A stretch of 64,000 nucleotides of DNA, taken from assembly GCA_934248075.1 (NCBI GenBank), contig CAKQKH010000001.1:62001-126000 (forward strand). The letters are read 5' to 3'. This stretch comes from an uncultured Alphaproteobacteria bacterium. GTDB lineage: Bacteria > Pseudomonadota > Alphaproteobacteria > RF32 > CAG-239. The notes under the pieces were generated by a model. It did not search any database. It was not told where the DNA came from and worked only from the letters and a program-made list of their open reading frames with translations. Numbering within the stretch: position 1 is the first letter of the stretch; the number at the start of each line of letters is the position of its first letter. A program made the translations under genes and the position numbers. Of this stretch, positions 25,493-33,820 are shown piece after piece.

Positions 25493-26029
25493 ATGAAAAA
25501 GACTCTTGCTTTGATGGCTGCTGTTTCAGCTTTTGCTTTCACTGCCAATGCCAACGCCTATGAATTTGCTCCATATGTTGCTGCAGATTACACCTACACC
25601 GATGCTCAAAATGCTTTTGAAGTAAACGGTGGTAAAATTGCTCTTGGTACTGATTACAACAAATATTTCGGTACCGAAGTTTTCTATCAGCGCACTGGTT
25701 CTGACCGTGTTCACTCCGCTGGTGAAACTAGTGAATATTCTTTGCAGTCCTATGGCTTAGATGCTTATGGCTACTTGCCTCTTGGTTGTGATCAGGTATT
25801 CTCTCTGGTTGGTACCGCAGGTTTTGCTTTTGAAGATGTTAAATACAAAGAACCTGAAACCAACCGCAAAACCGAACATGGTGTTGGTTACCGCTTGGGT
25901 GCCGGTGTTGAATACGCTTTCACCAACAACTTTGCTGTAAGAGCCTTGTATCGTTACACCTTCACTGATCAGTTGGGTGATCTTGATCACATGAATGAAT
26001 ACTCTTTGGGTATCAAATACAACTTCTAG
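25493..26029 (+). CDS. Small outer-membrane beta-barrel protein
   Basis: A 178-residue porin-like outer-membrane protein. A signal peptide (1-22) ends at ANANA, then alternating beta-strands run to a terminal Phe (LGIKYNF), the barrel-insertion signature. It fits the eight-stranded OmpA-TM/Opa-type fold. AAAGGAACG precedes the ATG. Single-gene unit with a strong terminator; the function is not known. Confidence 0.85.
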   Translation: MKKTLALMAAVSAFAFTANANAYEFAPYVAADYTYTDAQNAFEVNGGKIALGTDYNKYFGTEVFYQRTGSDRVHSAGETSEYSLQSYGLDAYGYLPLGCDQVFSLVGTAGFAFEDVKYKEPETNRKTEHGVGYRLGAGVEYAFTNNFAVRALYRYTFTDQLGDLDHMNEYSLGIKYNF

Positions 26030-26047
26030 TCAAAGTTAGTTACAAAG

Positions 26048-26077
26048 AAGGAAGGGTTATCTGCCCTTCCTTTTTTA
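26048..26077 (+). terminator. Rho-independent terminator of the outer-membrane barrel gene
   Basis: AAGGAAGGG (26048-26056), loop TTATCTG, CCCTTCCTT (26064-26072), then a T-run. Confidence 0.9.
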
Positions 26078-26140
26078 TTGCAAAAAATACAATGCTGTTT
26101 ATATTATAGACCATAGTTTTATTAATCAGAGGAAAAATCC

Positions 26141-26614
26141 ATGAAAAAATTACTGTCTTTATTAATGGTTTTATTAACCATAAGCGCTTGTTCCAAATCA
26201 GAAGAGCAATCGCCAAAACCAACCCCTGCTCCCACAGCTTCAATTGATAAAGACACCATATTTTCTTTTGATATAAACACTCTTTCGGCAGGATGCGACA
26301 ATAATAGCGAGATGGTTTGTGCTATTAATGCCAGCATCAAATGCACTATTAATCCTGAGTTTGCCGAATGTGCCGAACTCAAGGCTTTTATGCCCAACTT
26401 TATTTTCATGCAAGATGATAGCCTGCAACGCCCGACATCGCAGTCTTACAAAATCACCAAAATAAAGCCATTGTCTGACGGAACAGTAGAAGTATATACT
26501 CAAAGCACTTGCAACGGCAATTGGTTTGGACTATGCAACGGTAACATTATTTATGTTATGGATTATCAAAACAATCACTGGATAGTTAAAGACTTATACG
26601 CCATAGAAGCCTAA
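26141..26614 (+). CDS. Small lipoprotein, unknown
   Basis: A 157-residue protein. The N-terminal LSLLMVLLTISAC is a signal peptide with a lipobox (ISAC, lipidated Cys 17), followed by a Pro/Thr-rich spacer (KPTPAPTAS). The C-terminal part has several cysteines (near CDN, VCAIN, CTINPE, CAEL, CNG, CNG) and a YVMDYQNNHWIVKDLY end, resembling lumenal domains. I do not recognise a family. AGAGGAAAA precedes the ATG. Confidence 0.65.
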   Translation: MKKLLSLLMVLLTISACSKSEEQSPKPTPAPTASIDKDTIFSFDINTLSAGCDNNSEMVCAINASIKCTINPEFAECAELKAFMPNFIFMQDDSLQRPTSQSYKITKIKPLSDGTVEVYTQSTCNGNWFGLCNGNIIYVMDYQNNHWIVKDLYAIEA

Positions 26615-27075
26615 TTATCAGTTATGATATCATCAACTATTTTTTCAAAAGCCTGACTCGTTTCAGAGCTTGATATATCTTTGTCATCAACTGCTTTTTG
26701 GTCATCGCTGTTCATTTCTGCCAAATCAGATTCCAACTCAGCGTTTTTAGGCATTTCTCCGCTTTTACTCAAAATTGCGATATCATGATTATACTTATCA
26801 AATTTAGTTTGATAATCAGGAGTTCCCACAATCTTATTATCTTCATCTTTTTTATGTTCATCAGTCTGAACCATTGCTGATTGTTTACGTTGTTCTGCCT
26901 CCATTAGCAATTCTTCAGGTAAAGGCGGTAATTTTTCTGGTTGATTAAACTGATCCTTGGCCGGAATAAAAAAATCTGGTTGCAACTGTTTGCGCACATA
27001 TTTACCCTGCGCTGATAAGGCCAAACCGCCAAACACCGCAGTCAAAACAATTATCGCTGCAAATTTATTAAACAT
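26611..27075 (-). CDS. Exported or membrane-anchored hypothetical protein
   Basis: A 154-residue protein with an N-terminal hydrophobic segment (6-22) that may be a signal peptide or an anchor. The rest is highly charged, rich in D, E, K and N. GGAGG precedes the ATG. The stop overlaps that of the converging lipoprotein gene by four bases. No family recognised. Confidence 0.55.
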   Translation of the reverse strand: MFNKFAAIIVLTAVFGGLALSAQGKYVRKQLQPDFFIPAKDQFNQPEKLPPLPEELLMEAEQRKQSAMVQTDEHKKDEDNKIVGTPDYQTKFDKYNHDIAILSKSGEMPKNAELESDLAEMNSDDQKAVDDKDISSSETSQAFEKIVDDIITDN

Positions 27076-27122
27076 ATTGCCTCCGTAACCATAATTTAAC
27101 TAATATATTGTATTCAATTTAT

Positions 27123-27782
27123 ATGAAAAAGCTTTTTTTTATATTAATTTTTAGCCTTTTTATTTTAGGGAATAAAGCTTTTGCAGCTTGTCCTGATAAT
27201 CTTCCGTCGCCTAAAATTGAGCTTTATACTTCATATGGCAAAATAAATTATATTCAAAATCTGGATAATCGACAAATAACCGAATTAGCCGCACAAAAAG
27301 GTTACATTGAAAAAGGCATATTTGCTTCAGGCCTTTCTTTTGTAGAAGTAAACATGGACATAACCCTTAAAACCATCGGTGACATAATCGATAAATACGA
27401 TATCTGCGTATATCCGACTTCAATTCGTCTTTCCATTTATTTTTCCAACCCAACTATTTATATATCCAACCAATTATCACCCAATAGCTGTGAATATAAA
27501 GTTGTTTTGCGCCATGAGCAAACTCACCAACAAATAAATAAATCCGCGCTTGATTACTTTTTGCCTTTATTCAAATCAGCCACTCTAAAAATAGCTCCGA
27601 CCATAAAACCCATAAATGTAACCAATATTTCAGAAATAGACGCGGCATCAAACATTTTAACCGAAAAATACAATCAAAAACTCACGCCGTTGCTAAACTT
27701 TTTTAAGCAACAGTTGCAAAAAGAACAATTTAAACTGGATAATCAACTAAATTATCAATATGAAAATACTCTATGCCGATAA
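27123..27782 (+). CDS. Secreted putative metallopeptidase with HExxH motif
   Basis: A 219-residue secreted protein. The MKKLFFILIFSLFILGNKAFAAC signal peptide is followed by a compact domain. HEQTH (in VVLRHEQTHQQI) is a zinc HExxH motif and resembles alphaproteobacterial DUF922-type zinc-peptidase-like proteins, so an outer or periplasmic hydrolase is possible. The ATG at 27123 is chosen because the signal peptide starts there; a TTG at 27108 is in frame. Activity has not been shown. Confidence 0.6.
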   Translation: MKKLFFILIFSLFILGNKAFAACPDNLPSPKIELYTSYGKINYIQNLDNRQITELAAQKGYIEKGIFASGLSFVEVNMDITLKTIGDIIDKYDICVYPTSIRLSIYFSNPTIYISNQLSPNSCEYKVVLRHEQTHQQINKSALDYFLPLFKSATLKIAPTIKPINVTNISEIDAASNILTEKYNQKLTPLLNFFKQQLQKEQFKLDNQLNYQYENTLCR

Positions 27783-28448
27783 TCTGTTTTCATTCAAAAC
27801 AAAATCCAAAAAACTCATCAGTCCTTTGTATGCATAGTCTATATAAGTTTTATCTTTAGCAGAATTGTTTTTATAATATATTCTTACGGTAGTCATTCCA
27901 GCTTCTTTGGCATATTCCAAATTAGAATAACTATCGTCAACAAACACACAATCCTGAGGTTTAACACCTATTTTTTGACAATATTTAAAATATACATCGG
28001 CACTTTCATTTTTCTTATAAACACCAAAGTCTTCAACCGAGTAATATCTATCCTTAAAAAACTCCCACAACCCCAGATGTTTGAGAATTTTCTCAGAAGC
28101 ATAGCGATCACTGGCTGTAAAAACATACTGTTCAGCCGGCACTTTTTTAATTTTATCAATTAAATTTTCATAAGGAACAATTTTTTCAACCGGCTTGCGA
28201 CGATGATAAGCAATAAATAAATCTCTAGGATTAACTCCATAATCGCGAAAAAATATTTCTCCGCCATCGCGATAAATCCTAAAAGATTCTGTAACCAATG
28301 CTTTGGCCTTGGCAAAATCCATTTTTACACCCAAATCTTCAATCAAGGCCTGTGCCATGGTTGCGTCTAGCAAATCAGCAAATTCCTGAGTTTTATTATA
28401 GAGTGTATCATCAAGATCATAGATGATAATATTCTTACCAAAAACCAA
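27771..28448 (-). CDS. HAD-family phosphatase (pyrimidine 5'-nucleotidase-like)
   Basis: A HAD-like hydrolase, 225 residues. Motif I is DLDDTLY, motif II is FTAS, motif III/IV is KKNESADVYFKYC followed by VFVDDS, and the fold resembles the YjjG/SDT1-type nucleotidase group. TTG at 28448 is the start: AAGGAG sits at 28456-28461 just upstream, whereas the frame extends 22 codons further without a site. It converges on the secreted metalloprotein gene and overlaps it by 12 bases at the stops. Confidence 0.78.
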   Translation of the reverse strand: MVFGKNIIIYDLDDTLYNKTQEFADLLDATMAQALIEDLGVKMDFAKAKALVTESFRIYRDGGEIFFRDYGVNPRDLFIAYHRRKPVEKIVPYENLIDKIKKVPAEQYVFTASDRYASEKILKHLGLWEFFKDRYYSVEDFGVYKKNESADVYFKYCQKIGVKPQDCVFVDDSYSNLEYAKEAGMTTVRIYYKNNSAKDKTYIDYAYKGLMSFLDFVLNENRLSA

Positions 28449-28522
28449 TTTAAGCTCCTTATTTTCAACTAAAACCTTGCTAATATTAATCAAATAGATA
28501 ATTTCGTCAATCAAATATTGTA

Positions 28523-29212
28523 TTAATTATTCCAAACGGCGTTCTTAATCTTATCCGCCAAAAACTGATTATGCACTGAAATTTCTTCTTCACTCAAAGC
28601 AAATGTGCGCGCCGGACGAACTTTTTTTTCCATTATACTAAAATTTTCAACACTGTTACTTGTCTTTTTATTTTTAGCATCAAGCAACAAACTGGGCTCT
28701 TTTCCTCCGAGCAACTCCAAATAAACTTCAGACAACAACTGAGCATCAAGCAAAGCTCCGTGAAAAGTACGACTGCTGTTATCTACCTCAAAACGTTTAC
28801 ACAACGCGTCCAAACTGCAACGCGCACCAGGAAATAATGCTCTGGCAATTTCCAAAGTATCAACCACCCTGCTCCAGTCATATTCCGGCAAACCTATCTG
28901 TTTAAGCTCATAATTAACAAAATTAATATCAAAAGAAGCATTATGCGCCACCAATGTGGCATCACCCACAAAATCAAGCCATTCTTGAGCTATTTTTTCA
29001 AAAGTCGGAAAATCCTTCAAATAATCATAGGTCAAACCATGAACTTTGACTACCTCCTCCGGAACATCTCTTTCCGGATTTATATATTGATGATAAATCA
29101 CGCCGGTAGGCATATGATTAATAAGCTCCACCGCGCCAATTTCCACCAACCTGTCCCCTTTAGCATAATCAAAACCGGTTGTTTCCGTATCAAATACAAT
29201 TTCTCTGGTCAT
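28523..29212 (-). CDS. dnaQ: DNA polymerase III epsilon subunit (proofreading exonuclease)
   Basis: 3'-5' exonuclease of the replicase, 229 residues. DnaQ motifs: Exo I FDTETTGFD, Exo II VAHNASFDINF, and Exo III with the catalytic His/Asp pair HGALLDAQLLSEVY. The C-terminal tail after residue 185 is the part that contacts the alpha subunit in relatives. It sits two bases from coaE, an order typical of the origin side in alphaproteobacteria. Confidence 0.95.
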   Translation of the reverse strand: MTREIVFDTETTGFDYAKGDRLVEIGAVELINHMPTGVIYHQYINPERDVPEEVVKVHGLTYDYLKDFPTFEKIAQEWLDFVGDATLVAHNASFDINFVNYELKQIGLPEYDWSRVVDTLEIARALFPGARCSLDALCKRFEVDNSSRTFHGALLDAQLLSEVYLELLGGKEPSLLLDAKNKKTSNSVENFSIMEKKVRPARTFALSEEEISVHNQFLADKIKNAVWNN

Positions 29213-29213
29213 T

Positions 29214-29795
29214 TCAGGCTTCCAATCCTTTTATTATATTAATCAACTCAACTTTTAACAGATTCTTTGGTTTATCTGTATCAATTACTATATCGGCCAA
29301 CATTTTTTTATGTTCATTGTTTATTTGCACATTATTAATCCGCTCAAAATCTTCAGCGCTAACTTTATCACGCATCATCACTCTTTTTTTCTGAACTTCC
29401 GGATCAACATCTGCCACAATTATAATATCGCAATATTTATCCCAACCCATTTCAAACAACAAAGCCACATCAATAAAAAACACATCATCACAAAAAGCAT
29501 TTCTGCGAATAACTTGTTTCAGTTTTTGCCGCAAAAAAGGATGAATCAGACTTTCCAGAAGTTTAAGTTTTTTATTGTCGGCAAAAACGATATTTCGCAA
29601 AGCTCTTTTATCTGCCTCACCATTATTAACTATCCCATGAAAATTTTCATTCAAAGTTTGTAAAAAAAGCTTATCAAAATAGAGCCGACGCACCCAAGCA
29701 TCAATATCAAAAACCGTATATCCCAGTTCTCTAGCCAACTTTGCTAAAGTGGTTTTTCCGCAACCTATAGATCCTGTAATAGCGGCAACAATCAT
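29214..29795 (-). CDS. coaE: Dephospho-CoA kinase
   Basis: Last step of CoA biosynthesis, phosphorylating the 3'-hydroxyl of dephospho-CoA. The 193 residues have a P-loop TGSIGCGKTTLAKL, the DIDAWV acid and LLFEMGWDKYCD, as in CoaE. AAAGGATC precedes the ATG at 29795; a TTG at 29798 would add one codon. It borders the candidate oriC on its left. Confidence 0.94.
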   Translation of the reverse strand: MIVAAITGSIGCGKTTLAKLARELGYTVFDIDAWVRRLYFDKLFLQTLNENFHGIVNNGEADKRALRNIVFADNKKLKLLESLIHPFLRQKLKQVIRRNAFCDDVFFIDVALLFEMGWDKYCDIIIVADVDPEVQKKRVMMRDKVSAEDFERINNVQINNEHKKMLADIVIDTDKPKNLLKVELINIIKGLEA

Positions 29796-29828
29796 CAAAT
29801 AGATCCTTTATTCAATATGTTACGAGTC

Positions 29829-29837
29829 TTATCCACA
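29829..29837 (+). promoter_or_regulatory. DnaA box
   Basis: TTATCCACA is a perfect DnaA box. Fourteen bases downstream is the inverted partner. Confidence 0.75.
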
Positions 29838-29851
29838 TATCACACCAAATC

Positions 29852-29860
29852 TGTGTATAA
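29852..29860 (-). promoter_or_regulatory. DnaA box (inverted)
   Basis: TGTGTATAA on the plus strand reads TTATACACA on the minus strand, a perfect match to TTATNCACA. Confidence 0.75.
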
Positions 29861-30029
29861 ATTAACCCTTTATTAGTCTTTATAGCTTTTAATCCTCGTA
29901 ATGTAAATTTTAATTGCCAAACTTACGCACAGGCACAAATATCATCAACAAGCTGTTAGTAACTTCAATTATCAACAATCAGCAAAATTTAGCCTTTACA
30001 AATCTAGCCACTTGATTCTGCAAAAACTA

Positions 30030-30044
30030 TTAATAAATAGTTAA
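30030..30044 (+). promoter_or_regulatory. CtrA-type binding site in candidate oriC
   Basis: TTAA-TAAATAG-TTAA matches the CtrA consensus TTAA-N7-TTAA exactly. A second site with one mismatch, TTAA-N7-TTAG, lies at 29862-29876. In Caulobacter CtrA silences the origin; whether ctrA is present here is not known. AT-rich DNA makes chance matches fairly likely. Confidence 0.5.
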
Positions 30045-30279
30045 TAATCGTCAACAAGCTTATTAACAACAGCTAATCATCTGCATAACATCAGTATAAA
30101 TATTTAATTAACAGGATTCACTGGGATTCACTAACAACAAAAACATTTTAAATATATTTATTTGGCCCTGCGGGGCTGTTCATAAAAGTGCATTTCAAAA
30201 TCATTTGACAGATTTCAAAAATAATCATATAAAAAGCATACAACATCGTTCCTTTAATATATTTCCCTACAAGGTTTAC

Positions 30280-31533
30280 ATGAATTTAAAAGATTTGAAA
30301 CAGAAGTCTCCTACTGAGCTGTTGACTCAGGCAGAAGATTTGGGCATTGAAGACGCATCTTCCATGCGTGTTCAAGATTTAATGTTTGCCATTCTAAAAA
30401 AAGTGGCTGGTGATGATCAAACCATTTACGGTGAAGGCACTATTGAGGTTATGCAAGACGGTTTTGGTTTTTTGCGTTCTGCTCAATCCAATTATCTTGC
30501 CGGCCCTGATGATATTTACGTTTCTCCGGCTCAGGTTAAAAAATTCGGACTTCGTACCGGAGACACTGTTGAAGGTGAAATCCGCGCTCCCAAAGATAAC
30601 GAGCGTTATTTTGCACTCACTAAAGTCAATCGGATTAATTTTGAGGATCCTGAAAAATCCAAGTTGCGGGTAAATTTTGATAACCTTACCCCTCTATACC
30701 CAACCGAGAAGCTTAATTTTGACATAATTTGTGGTGAAAAAGATTACACTACCCGCGTTATTGACCTAATTTCTCCACAAGGCAAAGGACAGCGCGGGCT
30801 GATTGTGGCTCCTCCCCGCACCGGCAAGACCGTAATGCTGCAAAATATAGCTCACGCCATTGCCACCAATCACCCTGAATGTTATCTTATGGTGTTGTTG
30901 ATTGACGAGCGCCCTGAAGAAGTTACCGATATGACACGTTCAGTAAAAGGAGAGGTTATTTCTTCTACTTTTGATGAGCCTGCAAGCCGTCACGTTCAGG
31001 TTGCCGAGATGGTGATTGAAAAAGCCAAACGCTTGGTCGAGACTAAAAAAGATGTTGTTATTTTATTGGATTCTATTACTCGCTTAGGTCGTGCTTACAA
31101 TACGGTTATTCCTTCTTCAGGCAAGGTATTGACCGGTGGTGTTGACGCCAACGCTTTACAACGTCCCAAACGTCTGCTCGGTGCTGCTCGCAACGTTGAA
31201 GAAGGCGGTTCTTTAACTATTATTGCCACAGCTCTAATTGATACCGGATCTCGTATGGACGAAGTTATTTTTGAGGAGTTTAAAGGTACCGGTAACTCAG
31301 AAATTATTCTTGACCGCAAGTTGACCGACAAACGCTTATTCCCGACTATTGATATCACCCGTTCCGGAACTCGCAAAGAAGAATTGTTAGTTGATCGGGA
31401 ACGCCTGACCAAAATGTGGGTTTTGCGTCGTGTCTTAATGCAAATGGGCATGACTGACGGCATGGAGTTCTTGCTGGATAAGTTGCGTGTTAGCAAAGAT
31501 AATAATGATTTTTTTGCTAATATGAATTCTTAA
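30280..31533 (+). CDS. rho: Transcription termination factor Rho
   Basis: Hexameric RNA helicase that ends transcription. The 417 residues have the N-terminal helical domain and RNA-binding cold-shock-like domain (about 48-125: GFGFLRS, DIYVSPAQVKKFGLRTGDTV), Walker A APPRTGKT, Walker B VVILLDSI, and the Q-loop/R-loop GGVDANALQRPKR and GGSLTIIATAL. ATG at 30280 is chosen because the family begins MNLKDLKQKSP; AAGG is close upstream. Followed by a strong terminator. Confidence 0.96.
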   Translation: MNLKDLKQKSPTELLTQAEDLGIEDASSMRVQDLMFAILKKVAGDDQTIYGEGTIEVMQDGFGFLRSAQSNYLAGPDDIYVSPAQVKKFGLRTGDTVEGEIRAPKDNERYFALTKVNRINFEDPEKSKLRVNFDNLTPLYPTEKLNFDIICGEKDYTTRVIDLISPQGKGQRGLIVAPPRTGKTVMLQNIAHAIATNHPECYLMVLLIDERPEEVTDMTRSVKGEVISSTFDEPASRHVQVAEMVIEKAKRLVETKKDVVILLDSITRLGRAYNTVIPSSGKVLTGGVDANALQRPKRLLGAARNVEEGGSLTIIATALIDTGSRMDEVIFEEFKGTGNSEIILDRKLTDKRLFPTIDITRSGTRKEELLVDRERLTKMWVLRRVLMQMGMTDGMEFLLDKLRVSKDNNDFFANMNS

Positions 31534-31539
31534 ACAAAA

Positions 31540-31564
31540 GGCTCTCGGATAGAGAGCCTTTTTT
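31540..31564 (+). terminator. Rho-independent terminator of rho
   Basis: GGCTCTC (31540-31546), loop GGATA, GAGAGCC (31552-31558), then T6. The converging HAD gene ends six bases further on. Confidence 0.92.
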
Positions 31565-31569
31565 CATGA

Positions 31570-32235
31570 TTAAATATTTTCCAAAAATTTTTTCAGATCT
31601 TGCATATTGTCAAAAGCATGCTCAATATGCAGTTTTTTTAATTGTTCCCAAAAATATTCCTTACTAAATTTCAGATATTCCGTAAAGGCTATTGCATACA
31701 TTCCCGCTTTCACAGCCGCGGTTAAGCCTGCTAAAGAATCTTCAATAACAATACAATCTTTAGGATTATAGCCCATATTTTTAGCAGCCAGCAAAAACAA
31801 ATCAGGCTCCGGTTTGCCGTGCGCTACCATATCTGCAGTAAAGATATTCTTTGCCGGAAAAAAATTTTCTATTCCCACCATTTTTATTTTCAAGGCAGTT
31901 TTTTCTTTAACACCGCCGGTAGCAATGCATTGAACAAACTTATCCATCTTAAATATTTCGGTGATATTTTTAGTCAGTGTCAAACCTTTGGTGGTTTTTT
32001 GCATATCTATATCCATTGCTTTCTGCCAAAATTCTTTAGTTGTACTAATTCCTAGTTTGTGCAAAACTTCAGTTTTGGTTTTATCGCTCATTCCTCCCAA
32101 AAAGTGATTGGTCTTTTCGAGATTCCAGCCAACATTAAATTCCTTATTAAGAAGTTCCATTCTGGTTTGTAGCCACATTACTTCTGTGTCGGCGATAACT
32201 CCGTCAAAATCCCAAATTATTAATTTCTTATTCAT
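31570..32235 (-). CDS. HAD-superfamily phosphatase, beta-phosphoglucomutase-like
   Basis: A 221-residue HAD hydrolase with a cap domain. Motif I DFDGVIADTE, motif II IATGG, the K of HGKPEPDLFLLAA, and motif IV IVIEDSLAGLTAAVKAGM all fit the beta-phosphoglucomutase/phosphatase group. The substrate is unknown. Single gene inserted between rho and mnmE on the opposite strand, where most alphaproteobacteria have hemE or none. Confidence 0.85.
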   Translation of the reverse strand: MNKKLIIWDFDGVIADTEVMWLQTRMELLNKEFNVGWNLEKTNHFLGGMSDKTKTEVLHKLGISTTKEFWQKAMDIDMQKTTKGLTLTKNITEIFKMDKFVQCIATGGVKEKTALKIKMVGIENFFPAKNIFTADMVAHGKPEPDLFLLAAKNMGYNPKDCIVIEDSLAGLTAAVKAGMYAIAFTEYLKFSKEYFWEQLKKLHIEHAFDNMQDLKKFLENI

Positions 32236-32414
32236 TTTCAGACTTTCTTCAATAAAAAAAAGGTTTCCATAAATGAGCGTACAATCAATGATACGAAATT
32301 TTACAATAAACTTATTAAGAAAGACTAAAAAACCGCTCCAGAGTCAAAAAAACGCCCTTTTTGTGCTTGCAACCATTTTTGAATAATTTTATAAGATGTT
32401 ATAGAGAGGTTACT

Positions 32415-33752
32415 ATGGATAATAAAACTATATATGCGTTATCAACCGTTTTTGGCAAATCAGGAGTTGCTATAATTCGTATTTCCGGATCAGAAGCTGC
32501 CAAAGTTGTTTCGGCTATGACTGATATTAAAAACATACGTCCGCGTTATGCTTATTTTACAACATTACATCATTATAAAACTTCTGCTGTTTTGGATAAG
32601 TGCCTGCTTTTATATTTTAAGGCGCCAAATTCTTTTACTGGTGAAGATATAGTTGAATTGCAAATTCATGGTTCTCGCGCTGTTATTGAGTCTGTAATAG
32701 ATAGTTTAGCTTCCATACCTGATTTTCGTTTAGCTGAACCTGGAGAATTTTCTAAACGCGCTTTTTATAATCAAAAAATGGATTTAACAGAGGCTGAGGG
32801 CTTAGCAGACTTGATTGACGCCGAAACCTCCGAACAACAAAAATACGCTATTCGGCAAATGGAAGGCAGTCTTAAGAATCTTTATGACGGCTGGCGGCAA
32901 ACTCTGGTTGGCCTTTTGGCTCACCTTGAAGCATATATAGATTTTCCAGATGAAGATATTCCTCAAAATCTTACTGAAAATATGCAAAACACTGTATTTA
33001 AAATTGTTGAAGATATTGAAAATCACCTTAAAGATAATGTTGCTGGTGAGCGTTTACGTGAAGGATATCGTGTTGTTGTGGTTGGTCCGCCAAACGCCGG
33101 AAAATCAAGTTTGCTCAATACAATAGCAAAGCGTGAGGCTGTTATTGTTTCTGATATTGCCGGCACAACTCGAGATGCTGTTGATATTCATTTAGATCTG
33201 GGAGGATATCCGGTTATATTTACTGATACTGCAGGTTTGCGCGAGACAGAAGAGCTTATTGAACAAAAAGGTATTGAAATAGCATATCATAAAATTAGTG
33301 ATGCTGATTTGGTAATTTGCTTATTTGATGCCTCAACAGACTCTGTTCAACAATTTGATAATATTGCAAAATCATTTAAAAATAAAATGATATTAGTGGC
33401 CAATAAAAGCGATAAATTAACTAATGAACAATGTTCAAAACTGCAAAGCGAAGGTTGTTTGGTTATATCTGCCAAACAATACAAAAGTGTAATAAGTTTA
33501 TTGCAACAGATTGAATATAAAATAAAATCATCTTTTACTTCTGGCTCAAATCTTCTTATTACCCGTAGTCGTTATCGAGAAGCTCTGATTAATGTTATAA
33601 CCTATCTCAGGGAGTTTGGTTTTAATAAAGAAATTGAGTTGACAGCCGAGGATATTCGTTTGGCTGTCCGTGAACTCGGCAAAATAACCGGACGCGTTGA
33701 AGTTGATGAAATTTTAGATAAAATTTTTGGCTCTTTTTGCATAGGTAAGTAA
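32415..33752 (+). CDS. mnmE: tRNA uridine-5-carboxymethylaminomethyl modification GTPase MnmE
   Basis: With MnmG, modifies U34 of some tRNAs. The 445 residues show an N-terminal tetrahydrofolate-binding domain, a helical domain, and an embedded G domain: GPPNAGKSS (G1), TTRD (G2), DTAG (G3), NKSD (G4). The C-terminal FCIGK tail holds the conserved cysteine. GAGAGG precedes the ATG at 32415; the open frame upstream to 32361 lacks a site. It is followed by mnmG. Confidence 0.95.
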   Translation: MDNKTIYALSTVFGKSGVAIIRISGSEAAKVVSAMTDIKNIRPRYAYFTTLHHYKTSAVLDKCLLLYFKAPNSFTGEDIVELQIHGSRAVIESVIDSLASIPDFRLAEPGEFSKRAFYNQKMDLTEAEGLADLIDAETSEQQKYAIRQMEGSLKNLYDGWRQTLVGLLAHLEAYIDFPDEDIPQNLTENMQNTVFKIVEDIENHLKDNVAGERLREGYRVVVVGPPNAGKSSLLNTIAKREAVIVSDIAGTTRDAVDIHLDLGGYPVIFTDTAGLRETEELIEQKGIEIAYHKISDADLVICLFDASTDSVQQFDNIAKSFKNKMILVANKSDKLTNEQCSKLQSEGCLVISAKQYKSVISLLQQIEYKIKSSFTSGSNLLITRSRYREALINVITYLREFGFNKEIELTAEDIRLAVRELGKITGRVEVDEILDKIFGSFCIGK

Positions 33753-33820
33753 TATCTTTAACTTATTGCAAACAATTTTTTGCTATTATAAGGCAAATGA
33801 ATTGAATTTTGGATAAAATA

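Larger units (their letters stand above)
29796..30279. other. Candidate chromosomal replication origin (oriC), about 480 bp
   Basis: This gene-free AT-rich stretch lies between coaE (minus) and rho (plus), the position of oriC in several alphaproteobacteria. It holds two perfect DnaA boxes in inverted orientation (29829-29837, 29852-29860), two near-matches (29923-29931; 30080-30088), a CtrA-type site (30030-30044), a 10-mer TCAACAAGCT repeated at 29945-29954 and 30051-30060, a 9-mer GGATTCACT repeated ten bases apart (30114, 30124), and an AT-rich tract at about 30139-30163. Gene orientation diverges from here. No initiation data are available; the rho promoter may also lie here. Confidence 0.72.
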
